64,000 nucleotides of DNA from Eleginops maclovinus. Taxonomy: Eukaryota; Chordata; Actinopteri; Perciformes; Eleginopidae. The stretch spans positions 22,592,290 through 22,656,289 of the forward strand of contig NC_086370.1 of NCBI RefSeq assembly GCF_036324505.1, read 5' to 3'. A program made the position numbers and the translations under genes. This document shows positions 16,590 through 28,100 of the stretch, in pieces; position 1 is the first letter of the stretch; each line of letters begins with the position of its first letter. The notes under the pieces were generated by a model. The model had not been told where the DNA came from and searched no databases. It was given only the letters and a program-made list of their open reading frames with translations.

Positions 16590-16690
16590 TCTTAAAAAAA
16601 AGGAAGGGCCTAAAACAGATCCCTGAGGTACTCCATATATCAGAACATGTTCCGATAAGTAGGAACACATGAGAGTCAGAGACATCAAAT
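16590..16690 (-). mobile_element. Remnant of LINE reverse transcriptase
   Basis: On the minus strand a short frame reads YGVPQGSVLGPSFF, the conserved block of non-LTR reverse transcriptases, followed by degraded sequence. Too short to assign to a clade. Confidence 0.6.
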
Positions 16691-17339
16691 TGTACTCAGT
16701 GCCACCAAACGTGTGAATATGTAAAAGAACAACAGATATGCTCTGCTTCAGCTCTGTTCTTTCTCTATCCCAGTCATTTGCTGTTTCCCGGAGACACTGA
16801 TGCTGCTAATGGGCCCTACGACGATAAAAGGCTTTTCAGATTAGTGCTCCAAAAGCAGCTTTAGGATCTTCCCGGTCCCAGCAGTGGGAGCCTCCCATGT
16901 TGGCAAAATTGGCTCTGTGAAACATTTTGTAATCCAGGAAGAGAAGTGAAGTTTGTATGAAGACAACTTTGAAGATTTGACACAGTGCTGGCATCCTAAG
17001 TGTGTGTTTAATGTGTGGTGGCGTGTGCATTTATGTGTGTGCATTTCCATACGAGACAATGTGCATGTCTGTCTGTGTGAGTTATTGGTTTAATTTTCCC
17101 CTTTATGTGACTGTAAATGAATGCTATTTGAATAAAGCTAGCGAGGCTCATAAAAGTGCCTCTGCTGAGATAGTGGATGTAGTTAAGTTCCTTCTGACGT
17201 TGGAAGTGGAGCGAGCTGGTGGCGGTGACGGAGCTGAACAAAAAAGAAAATGATTCTCCAATCAATCAGATGAGTACGGTGGCTGACAGGTACAACCCCC
17301 AACACACCTCCATTAGGAGAAACGTTTCAGAAATAATGC

Positions 17340-17450
17340 AGATACAAAAAATAAACGTCATACGAGATGATCATAAAGCTGTCTCTGTCTCTCCTGAAAT
17401 GTTTTCTGGTCTTATTTTAACAATGTGATCACATGACTCCTTCTAATGTT
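17340..17450 (+). repeat. Dispersed repeat, relative of 60.4 kb
   Basis: gtcttattttaacaatgtga and the surrounding words recur in inverted orientation at about 60395-60485, where the copy continues into one 37-bp minisatellite unit. Confidence 0.6.
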
Positions 17451-18526
17451 CCTGCAGATGTTTCACCCTGATTATTAGTGACGTTGATGACAAGTCCAAA
17501 AAATAGTTGCAGACAGAAAAAGAAGATTTGGTGACAAAAGGACAAAAAGTTGTTGTTTTTTTTAAAAGGAACATTTGGAGAAAGGACTCCATAAATTAGG
17601 GTTAGGGTTAGGTAAGGTTAACCCTTGTGGCACCTGTAGGCCACCGTATGTTTCCTTAAAATAGTCTTCACTCTGTCTGTACGAACATTAGTCTTTGCTA
17701 AACAATAAAGATTTTGAATTACAGCGAGTGGCGTTGTCAGTCAATGTTCAAATCCCACCAGCGTGCATGTCTGTCACTCCAACAGTTTGCTAATTAGTGT
17801 AGGAGGTTAGTCGAGACGGGGAGAAGAAAGCTTCTTTTTGAGCCTCCTGCTGGGCTTCAAATGTTTGATACGACGCAGCAGGAGTTATCGGGCCCACTTT
17901 CAACTGCCCCGTTCCCTGCTCGTCTCTTCCTCTTCTACACTTTCATTTTTTGTTTAGACGAAGAAGCCTTTCCTCCACTAACAAGATCAGTTCTTCTTGT
18001 CTCTTTACGAGCCCTCTGATGAATATTCGTGTTGAGTTGAACCCTTCCTTCCGATGCACAGTAATCCAACAAACTGTCTTCAGTGTGCCGCACCTTTAAA
18101 AGGATCTGCCTCGGCTTCTGCGTGTTATAAATCTGCCTAGTGATCAAGGCGAGGAGGTAATTAAAATGAGCTAATAGATGTTATTAGCTATTCATCAGCC
18201 GCAATTGCGTTCAAACTTTCCCTGGAGGCATTGTGCTGCTCCCAAACAAGGGAAAGTCTTTGAAACAGGTAGCGCGGCGTCTATCCTGAATACCAATTAG
18301 CTCAGGCTGTTTGGCTTTCTAAAGCTCATCCATGTGAATCATTTGACAACAGAGTAGCAGTTTTCCATGGGTGGATAATTCAACACAATGCCTCGAAGGG
18401 AGGTAGACAAGGAGCGCCGTGGGGAGAATGTCACGAGTATTTGAGAAAGGTTAGACAGAGAGGAGAGCGTGTTGCTATCAAACACGCCATTCATCATTAT
18501 TTTTATGCCACACAGTCACATAGGGC

Positions 18527-18598
<72 letters not shown>

Positions 18599-19210
18599 GT
18601 ATAAAGGTGTATTGGAGTCCTGTATGTGTTTATGTGTGACTGAGGAGGCCCCTGTATACATAGCTGGTCTTCTCCAGGGAACCGTAGCATTGCTCATAAC
18701 ATTTTAAAGCTCACTCTGGGAATCAAACAGTTTTAAAACCAGTTTATGGAAATGTAAAGCGAGGTGTGAGGATGCACAGTGAATGTACTATTTTGAATAA
18801 TAGGCTACAGCAATAACACCTGCAGGTCACAGCTTGCATGTGTAATGTAGACACAGAATCAGGGGGTTCTTTTCTGGGTACTTTGAAGGAACCTAAGTGT
18901 TTGTGTTATGGAGTGTGCATATGCTGCTAAACTAATAATGGTTTGGCCCGCAGCGGTGGTGGGCATTAGGGCAAGGTGCAAAAGGGTAAATGCAAAGTTA
19001 CTACATTTGTTACTACAGACCTCAAATGCTACATGGTGAAACCTGTGTAAAAATCAGCTGGAGGAAAGCTAGCTAACGTTAGCTATCAGGCTGCATCGTC
19101 ATGCTTGGCTAGATAGCAGCTAAACGCTAATGCTAAGTGTGAGATCAAGTCAATGGGTTTGATTGCAAATAACCATAAATAACAATTACAAAGTAAAAGG
19201 ATAACATTTA
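17451..19210. other. No gene seen; one GT microsatellite
   Basis: Contains a (GT)n tract at 18530-18595 of about 33 units and a short telomere-like ttagggttagggttagg at 17596-17612. Nothing coding recognised. Confidence 0.5.
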
Positions 19211-19224
19211 GGGTTATTCATGCA

Positions 19225-19550
19225 GGGCTTTTTCTAGAAAAATATAGCATGAGGAGCTAACGTGACTTCCGGTCTAAATTAAGCCCCGCCTACTTTCCGG
19301 TGTAAATCCTGCATCAGAGCTAAGCTGAAAATAACAGTTTCTTCATGTCTTAAAGCTGCTGAGTCATATATTGCACCTCAAACCTCAAAAAGAGTGCCTG
19401 CCACTCGTCCCCCGGCAGACCCACCGGACATCCATCCCCTATTTATTCTCCGTAAGCTGTCTCTGCCGCCTGACCAGACACCTGACCCCATCTCCATATC
19501 TCTGGCCTCATTAAACCCTTTCTGACCCACAGAGATTGTTTTCGTGCACG
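19225..19550 (-). mobile_element. Dispersed element family 2, copy 1
   Basis: In inverted orientation it shares with 29.5 and 57.4 kb the words gggtcagaaagggtttaatg, gtctggtcagacggcagaga, gactcagcagctt and gggcggggctta. Non-coding. The ends are approximate. Confidence 0.75.
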
Positions 19551-20653
19551 AGCAGCAAGCAGTATCCAAGTAATTTGAATTTCCTCAACACATTTCTATT
19601 CCTTGAATCCCGGCACCTGCATTACAGCGCAAGAGACACGACTTGGCGTTTATCAGACTTCACACGGGTCCCTCTGGAGCCACAAAAAGCTGTATCCAAC
19701 TCTCACACACTCCTCGACGCACTTTGATGTGTAAAATCCAGGGAGTTCCCCTTTAGCCGCGGCGGTGTAAGATCAGGAGAACCCGCTTTCTTTTGAAGTG
19801 ATGGCAAAAATGTACAGTGAGCGATCACAGAGGGACGAACCGAGGACGAGACCGTGCCGCGCAGCGGGGGGGAGTCGTGTTAACGGTGAAGGTAAAACCA
19901 CTGGAAACGTTATGAAACACTAGCTGCTGTATGTGAGTATTCTGAAGTCAAAGGCTTTTTACATCATGACTAAATGCATCACAAGGATTGAAAGAATAAC
20001 CTGGTGGATTCACATTGCTTTCAAAAGGCTGATGAAACAGCGTGGCTTCCACACAATCGTTCACAATAGTTCTGTGTGGATCTGAGGATCATTTACACAT
20101 TGAAGCAAACTTTCTATTATTTCTTTTTGATCACAAGATCGAGACAAAGGAAGTGAAGCATGTGAGAGAACACACTGGCACGATAATGACGTCTTTTCAA
20201 GGTCCATTTGGAGGGCTAATCTTTGTTCTTCAAATCAAACACAAAAGGCAAATCCTCCCGTTAATGAGCTCAAACACTCTTCCTAAAAACCTCAATTATT
20301 AATTTGCTGCCAGATCGTCAGACATCCATAATGAATAACATCCACCGTGAATTATTTACACAGTCATCCTTCGCGGCACAACTTAACTGACACACTGAGT
20401 CAGCCAGTGTGTGTGTGTGTGTGTGATATCAACACTACATGCTACAACTAATGACAACACCTCTGTAATCTACAGTCCACGTTGCATCAGAGGTTAGAAA
20501 TCATGGAAGCGTTTGTGAAATGTGGGAAATCCAGTGGCTGTGTCCTTGGCTGAACATCACATAATTGACCAATTCTGTGAACTTTGCTCCCAAAGAAGTC
20601 AATAAATCCACCAGTCAGCGCTGGGTCCAGAAAATAAATCTAACTCAGAGACC

Positions 20654-20760
20654 ATGGCGGTGCAGGGAGCACTAGTGTGGATCTGCTCTCTAGCAGGTAA
20701 TCTCACGGGTGTGTGGATCATAAAGGAGAACATGTATACTGAATAACTATACATGTAACT

Positions 20761-20805
<45 letters not shown>

Positions 20806-20916
20806 TGTGTGTGTGTTTGAAGTCTTGTCCTTCTCTGCAGCTCAAGATGAGACTTTGCTTCAGAACTGCAGCTCACAAATTCAGCTTCTGGAGCATCTGA
20901 CGTCTAATCTGAAGGT

Positions 20917-20956
<40 letters not shown>

Positions 20957-21053
20957 AAGTCTTGTCCTTCTCTGCAACTCAAGATGAGACTTTGCTTCAG
21001 AACTGCAGCTCACAAATTCAGCTTCTGGAGCATCTGACGTCTAATCTGAAGGT

Positions 21054-21084
<31 letters not shown>

Positions 21085-22774
21085 CAGAAAAGCTGTAACA
21101 TAGTCAGGTTACATTTTGTTATTTAAGACGGACAGATAAAAATATACCCTCTGTATCATATTGTTCATTTGGAATTTGTTTTCCATTTCATACCTGACAC
21201 TGCGTGGCAGTCCTGTATACCATCTTTCCTGGGCCTCTTTTTCCTGATTATGACAACTTTTGTGTGGCTTTTTAACCCTTTACTGTATAGCTGTATTTCA
21301 TTCATCCATTTTAATTTAAACTCTCACTTAAATTTGTTTCAATCATTATTTTATTTCAGAATTCCTTTATTATTCCCCAATTGTTCTTACATTATTATAA
21401 TAATCCTAGAATTAACACCTGTCCTATCCTGTTGCATTTGACAACATTTGACTTGTATTGCTGTTGCTTTTAAGACCTCTGCATTTCCCTAAAGGTTTAT
21501 CTTTTCCTTATAAAACAAGTCTGTAGGGGCTTGGGAACTGGGTGGTCACTGGTTCAATTCCCCTGTATGGACCCTATAACGTGGCTGCAGATGTGATCCA
21601 GGATGTGGGAAAAGGACACCTTTCTGTTATTGAATGCATGTGTGTATAGGTCTTGTTTGCATGTATGCATGTCCACTACAACTGTAAAATAACAACAGAA
21701 TACTAAAGCACTCCTTCTCCTTCTCCTTCTCACCAGCAGGAGGTCGCAGAGTGTGCCTGGAGTTCAGAGCAGACGGCTGGCCTGCTGCTGACCCTGAGGA
21801 ACCTGACGGACACTCTGCACAGACACCAGCTGAGAGGTAGCAACCCAAGACATAGGATCAAACGTGCTCTCCTCACTGATTAACAATGCCCTCTTGGAAG
21901 CAGTCATCTCTGTGGCTTCTCGTCTGAAATTGGCTGAATAAAAACAAGCCTAAGGGATAAATAAAGGGCTGAAATAAAAATAAAAACAGATTCAATTTCA
22001 TATGTATTCAATAATCATTGATTTTACAGAATGCCAGGGAGCAGAGCCGCAGAAATGCCCTGAAGCTGAAGTACCCGAAAATGGAGGGTTGCTGTGCGTC
22101 ACAGTGAGCAGCACGCGCTACTGCAAGCCTATGTGCAACCATGTAAGTGGAATAAAAAAGTACATCTCTGGTGTAAGAGTGAAGTAATCTTCTGGATACC
22201 TCTGCACAAGAAGAAACTAAAAAGGATGAGTAATGTGATTTTCTTTCACAGGGTCACGATTTTACTTTCCTCAGGAGGAGTCGGCTGTACGATGAGTGCA
22301 GTGAGCAGACGGGGTTCAAATGGCCGGCCAGTCAGTTCATCGGAGGAAACAGATGGGCCGTGTGCGACAGTAAGGAAGGAAGTGTTTTATCAACTAAGTA
22401 TTGCTCTTTATACCTTTTTGCTTATTGCTAAGTTCAAAGCAGCATTTGAAGAGGCTCTATTATGATTTTCCCCCTCTCCTGTAGTGTGTGCTAGAGGTTT
22501 TAGTGCATGTAATTGGTATGCAAAGGCTAAAATCTCTGTGTTCCAGAGGGAGTTTCTCTCCCCCCGACTAAAGGTACCCTCTCTTTCTGCATTTCTAGAA
22601 GCACAAATCCAAATTTCAGCAGCAGCGTCGGCATATTTTTCTAAAGATCAGGACTGCCTGACAACCAAGAGCAGCAGCCTCCTAGACAGCGTCATCAAGG
22701 GGGATTTTATATCTGAGCTGAGGAAAGCAGGGGTGCAGGGAGAGGCCAAGTCCGACTGTCTTGTATGTGGGTGA
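20654..22774 (+). CDS. Uncharacterised secreted cysteine-rich protein, 6 exons, 206 aa
   Basis: Exons are 20654-20696, 20841-20914, 21740-21836, 22030-22142, 22252-22369 and 22599-22774. The phases fit (1,0,1,0,1) and all borders are GT-AG, totalling 621 nt including the TGA. The start MAVQGALVWICSLA is a short signal peptide in its own exon, with likely cleavage before AQDETL. The mature chain has 12 cysteines, an even number that fits disulfides, and two N-glycosylation sequons (NCS, NLT). Exons 4-5 hold a compact Cys/Trp module (KCPEAEVPENGGLLC, then YCKPMCNHGHDF, then GGNRWAVCD) that loosely recalls a sushi/CCP fold but lacks a convincing full pattern. The C-terminus ends in DCLVCG. I do not recognise the family. 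It lies tail to tail with ccdc172. An upstream CAG at 21737-21739 could add one residue to exon 3. Confidence 0.72.
20762..20816. repeat. (GT)n tract in intron 1 of the secreted-protein gene
   Basis: GT repeat with one break at about 20799. Similar tracts follow at 20921-20953 and 21059-21084, each after the gtaaac donor of an exon 2 copy, so the GT repeat may have mediated the duplication. Confidence 0.95.
20978..21051 (+). pseudogene. Tandem duplicate of exon 2 with a lost splice acceptor
   Basis: This 74-nt copy matches exon 2 (20841-20914) essentially base for base, including upstream flank and downstream gtaaac donor plus GT repeat. The acceptor reads ctctgcaa instead of ctctgcag, so the AG is gone. 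The exon is phase 1-to-0 and 74 nt long, so including both copies would shift the frame; losing one acceptor keeps the gene readable. The copies are offset by 137 bp. Confidence 0.8.
21519..21690 (+). mobile_element. tRNA-derived SINE fragment
   Basis: Contains a B-box-like ggttcaattcc after gggtggtcact, matching the tRNA-like head of the better SINE copy at 33497-33756. The tail is diverged. Confidence 0.5.
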
Positions 22775-22858
22775 CCACGAGTCAGTGCATAAGTGTGGAC
22801 AAACACATCTACACCCCTGCCGGTTGCACTAAAGAAATAACATTTTGAAACTGACTTA

Positions 22859-22864
22859 AATAAA
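22859..22864 (+). terminator. Candidate polyadenylation signal of the secreted-protein gene
   Basis: AATAAA 85 bp after the TGA of the 206-aa gene, which supports the placement of its last exon. Confidence 0.55.
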
Positions 22865-22976
22865 CCTGTTCCTGAACCTGAATCCTTTACATTCTTTTGT
22901 ATATTGTTGATCTTTCTTCAGCAGGATAATCTCCACATATTAACACAACATTATCATTTCTGAAGTCAAAAGCTAA

Positions 22977-23685
22977 CGGTATAAAGGAACTACAGCACGG
23001 TCACATGACTTCACGTCACCACCGCTAAGCTAAAGGAGGCTAATGTTGGGCTATAAAGGAACTACAGCACGGTCACATGACTTCACGTCACCACCGCTAA
23101 GCTAAAGGAGGCTAATGTTGGGCTATAAAGGAACTACAGCACGGTCACATGACTCCACATCACCACCGCTAAGCTAAAGGCGGCTAATGTTGGGCTATAA
23201 AGGAACTACAGCACGGTCACATGACTTCACGTCACCACCGCTAAGCTAAAGGAGGCTAATGTTGGGCTATAAATGAACTACAGCACGGTCACATGACTTC
23301 ACGTCACCACCGCTAAGCTAAAGGAGGCTAATTTTGGGCTATAAAGGAACTACAGCACGGTCACATGACTTCACGTCACCACCGCTAAGCTAAAGGAGGC
23401 TAATTTTGGGCTATAAATGAACTACAGCACGGTCACATGACTTCACGTCACCACCGCTAAGCTAAAGGAGGCTAATGTTGGGCTATAAATGAACTACAGC
23501 ACGGTCACATGACTTCACGTCACCACCGCTAAGCTAAAGGAGGCTAATTTTGGGCTATAAAGGAACTACAGCACGGTCACATGACTCCACGTCACCACCG
23601 CTAAGCTAAAGGCGGCTAATTTTGGGCTATAAAGGAACTACAGCATGGTCACATGACTTCACGTCTCCACCGCTAAGCTAAAAGC
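22977..23685 (+). repeat. 72-bp tandem array, about 10 copies
   Basis: Unit ggctataaaggaactacagc, acggtcacatgacttcacgt, caccaccgctaagctaaagg, aggctaatgttg; period 72. Variants (cgg/agg, gttg/tttg, aagg/aatg) are shuffled among units. A diverged single copy with the same left flank lies at 53275-53435. Confidence 0.95.
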
Positions 23686-25040
23686 TGCTGCTTTTGAATC
23701 CACCAGTGTAAGATTTACTGACATATTTCTTGACGTAGAAAGAAAAATGTCTTCAGCTTGTGTTAACCACAGACCTTATTTCAGGCTTACAACCAAAAAC
23801 ATATTCAGAGTACCATTGACTGCAAGACGTGGGAACTAGAAGTGGTGAAATGCTGAATAATTTCCAGGTTTAAGGACTCATTCCTGCACTACTGTATCAA
23901 AGGTGAGGCTCCCTGCAGATTACCATCATTTAAGTACAACTGAAGGACACTTAAACCTGCAGTTGTCTGGTCACCGTCATCCCTTCTATCTGCCTGACTT
24001 CACTTCCCTGACAGTCACTCATTATTGACACGCTTCATGGAAAGACGTGATCGTGTTGAGATGAGGGTTAACCACTCTGCCAAATGGTCTGCCCTCAGTT
24101 TCTGCAAACACGTGCAGACGCAGCTCACCGAGGTCAAGGTTAACCCGTCAAACTGAGGCTGCAGGATCTCATTAGGCAGCCATTGACATCCCACATCATT
24201 CTATTAGGAATCACTCTAATCAGAGGGAAAATGACCGTCAGAACGACCCTGTGCTGTAGACAGACTAATCATCAATTACTGAAATAACTGTGTGCGGACT
24301 GAGGGAGGTGAACTGTGATGTCACACATCTACCATGAGGGGGCAACAGACACAACAATGTGTCTGTTCAGTGGTGTTTCTAGCTGGACTCATTTGGGTTT
24401 CTGTAGTGTGTTATAGAGGTGCAAAGGCTTTGTTCAATTTACTACAACTGTAACGCGTTGTGTGCATGCTGCCCTTTACCTCGTCTAATTTTTCAATGTG
24501 AATGGACCGGTCTTATTGTTGTAACATGTTGTTTTGTGTGCCTCCGAGGAAAAGCAAATACAATCACATATTGAAGCGCAAATAAATGTTATGTACCCGA
24601 ATAACATCTAACATATTACTGTTGGCTTTAATTTTACAGCATCTTTAACAGGGTTGTTTCCCCTCAATTCAATGTCATTAACTCAATGAAATTATTAATA
24701 ATAATAATAATAATAATATGTAAAATGTAACTTGCCTTTTCCTATCAGGCTCTTTTGGATTAAATTCAATGTTTACATGCTATTTAAATTCAGTGTAACC
24801 CATGTAACTCCATTATAGCAATGTGACTCTTTGTCCACTAGAAGGCAGTACACCCCCACTTTATGAAGGCCTCCCTGAGTTAGTCATGTGCAAATAAATC
24901 AAATGTAAAAGGGAATATTTATTATGAAGCAAAGCTGCACATTGTTTAAGGGTTTGGAAAATAACCAGGTTTCAACACCAACATTGTAACTGAGGTCATG
25001 CACAGAAAGGGATTTGCTGTTTGCATGTAACTTATTTGGG
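23686..25040. other. No gene seen between the tail-to-tail genes
   Basis: Contains an (ATA)n stretch at 24693-24718. No exon-like sequence recognised. Confidence 0.5.
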
Positions 25041-25046
25041 TTTATT
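25041..25046 (-). terminator. Candidate polyadenylation signal of ccdc172
   Basis: AATAAA on the minus strand, 131 bp past the ccdc172 stop codon. It is the nearest canonical hexamer I see downstream; its use is inferred. Confidence 0.5.
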
Positions 25047-25176
25047 ATCTCTGCATCCTGTCCACTTTCAACCCTTTAACTCCTGTCTATTCATATCCAT
25101 GTTTGTTTTTAACCGAAGAGACGCTCAGTGAACCAATATAACCTGTTTCATCATCCTCATCCTCATCATGCCAGAG

Positions 25177-28100
25177 CTAATGCGGCTCGCTCTCCTGGCT
25201 GCTGTCCAGCTTCTGCTGAAAGCCCAAACAAAGGAAAGAAGAAGAAAGAGGATGAATATGAATGAGTTCGGAACTTCCTTTTCCCATAGTGTGTATTTCA
25301 AAGATGACTAATGATGTGCAACACATGTGCTCTCCGCCGGTGTGTGACATGCACACAATGCTGTGAGGATATGAAGAACTTTGTCCAACCTTAAACTGTT
25401 TATTGAATGGAAGCATCTTACCGACTTCAGGAAGTTTATCTCTGAGCGGAGAGCCTCTCGCAGAAGCTCCAGCTCATCTTCTGTGTGCATCTCCAGCTCC
25501 TGCCTCAGCCTAGACAAATAAAATGCATGCGAGTAGGTGAAGGAGAGCTGAAGAGACAAGAACAGTAACAAAGAAAGGCTCATGTGTAACGAAAGCATCA
25601 GCAGTTTTGTTTCTGCATATCAACGTATTCATGTTTATTCTGTTTTACTATCTTAGGAGTAACCTTGCTTTCTGCTTTACCACAACATAACAATTACATG
25701 AAACTGAAACCTATTTTTCACAGTGGTATTCCTATTGATAGTGACAGGGAAAGGCCACATATTGTCAACTGGTTTTGAGCCTTGATGATCTAAGTTTGTT
25801 TATCATTTTATCTGGATCTTTTGTTTTGATTTGTTTCAACTCTTCGGCCTCTCCGTTGAATGTAGGTGAACATTTTTGGGGGGGGATTAACCACGAGTCC
25901 CATAATATCCATGCATCATCTGAAGCCAAACAAGTCATCACAACTGAGAGTAAAACTAATAAATGAAGAGATAACGTGTTAGAAATGTCTGTTTTAAAGG
26001 CTTAAAGAAACAAGGGAAAGAAGCTGCAACACAATCTATCCAAACCTCGTAGAACGAATGAGTCGTTGGGATTTATATCAACACATTTCCCTGAGAGTTC
26101 CCATCATTTGTTTTATGTACTCAGATGTAAACAGCAGGAATTCACACGTATGTTTTCAAGGACAGAACAGTTAAGTGGAAACACTCTGGATTAGTTAGAC
26201 GTTAAACTCCCACATCAGGCGAGTTGTTTGACAGCTAACGTTCACAATGATTTGTTGATCCATACAAGTTCCAGCAAGCTCACAGGAAGTAGAGACTTCA
26301 TGATGTTTGCCCAACCCTAGAGATGTGGATCCTTCTTCAAACATCATTATATAATCTTTGTGACACACCAGCTATACGGTACTCCTAAACCTTAGTAAAG
26401 AAAGCATAATTCAAATGCACATCATAACTGTTTCATTCTTAAACAAAGACTTTATACAACACAATGCCGTAAAACGAACATGTAAAACGAACATGTAAAA
26501 CGGCGTGTAAAACAATGTCCTTTTTCAGACTAATAGGAGTCTTTAAAACACTCTGCTCTCATGGTAGCAGAGTGAACCTTTTCCACTATACTTTCATAAA
26601 AGAGCATGCCATTGTAATGCTCAGTTGAGGTTGCTCTGGCTGTGCTTTCACTGTTCTGCCAGGTGTTGGAAGGATCGATACCGAGACGAGCTACCTTTTA
26701 TTGGAAGTTAATGAAACAATAACACAGAATTGCATTTTCCAGAGTCTAGACCATTGTTTTAAACGTTCTCTGTGGAAGATCCAGATGATGTTTCCAACAG
26801 AAGGACACCCAGCACGGTTTCTGCAGTTTAATTTCAACTCTCTGCAGCGCACTGACATCCTCAAATGAGCCTTCAGGACTAATGCAGCGGTAATATATCA
26901 GTGAGGAGAATCCGACACACCAGAACATACATACAAGTCCTAAATCATGCACAGAGAGGGAATATTCCAGGTGTCTTTCTCCCCGACAGTGAACGATGCC
27001 CCCCCTGTTCTGCACACTGAACACTTTTTAAATGACTGTAGCACTCACTCAAATTGACACGCATTCAATTTCAAACAATCAATAAGCGCAGAGTTAAATA
27101 TGCGTTTTAAAAGGGGAGGCTGCACACGATTGATGGCTTCGGCTCAGAATGGATGATCATAAGAATGAATGAGAGGAGGCTGCCCCCCCCTCCCCTCCAA
27201 AGACTCTTCCTCAGCACTTCCTCAGGCTAATAAGCCTGCCAGTAATGAAGGACCTGGTATGTTTAATGAGTCTGATGGACGAAAACGACATGCTTCACAC
27301 ATGTATGATTTAAGGCGATGCTGGGGGAGGACTAGGGTGGGGGGAGCTCAGAGGAAGGCATGAGCAGAACATACAGAGGAAGGAAGAGACGGGAATAAAA
27401 AAGATGAGGAGAAAACGCTGCTGTAAGAGAAGGGGTTTTTTCAATATCAGACAAGATTACCATCGATAACATAATTCAAGAAAAAGAGAGAAACACTACA
27501 TACTGATATACACCTGCACATCAGCAGAGAGGACTCTTTAAAGTAGAGACTCTACATACTGATATACACCTGAACATCAGCAGGAGAGGACTCTTTAAAG
27601 TAGAGACGCTACATACTGATACACACCTGCACATCAGCAGGAGAGGACTCTTTAAAGTAGAGACACTACATACTGATATACACCTGCACATCAGCAGGAG
27701 AGGACTCTTTAAAGTAGAGACTCTACATACTGATATACACCTGCACATCAGCAGGAGAGGACTCTTTAAAGTAGAGACTCTACATACTGATATACACCTG
27801 CACATCAGCAGGAGAGGACTCTTTAAAGTAGAGACTCTACATACTGATATACACCTGCACATCAGCAGGAGAGGACTCTTTAAAGTAGAGACTCTACATA
27901 CTGATATACACCTGAACATCAGCAGGAGAGGACTCTTTAAAGTAGAGACTCTACATACTGATTTACACCTGCACATCAGCAGGAGAGAACTCTTTAAAGT
28001 AGAGACTCTACATACTGATATACACCTGAACATCAGCAGGAGAGGACTCTTTAAAGTAGAGACACTACATACTGATATACACCTGCACATCAGCAGGAGA

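Noticed and set aside
17596..17612. Interstitial telomere repeat
   Set aside because: Only about three TTAGGG-like units, too short to mark a fusion point.
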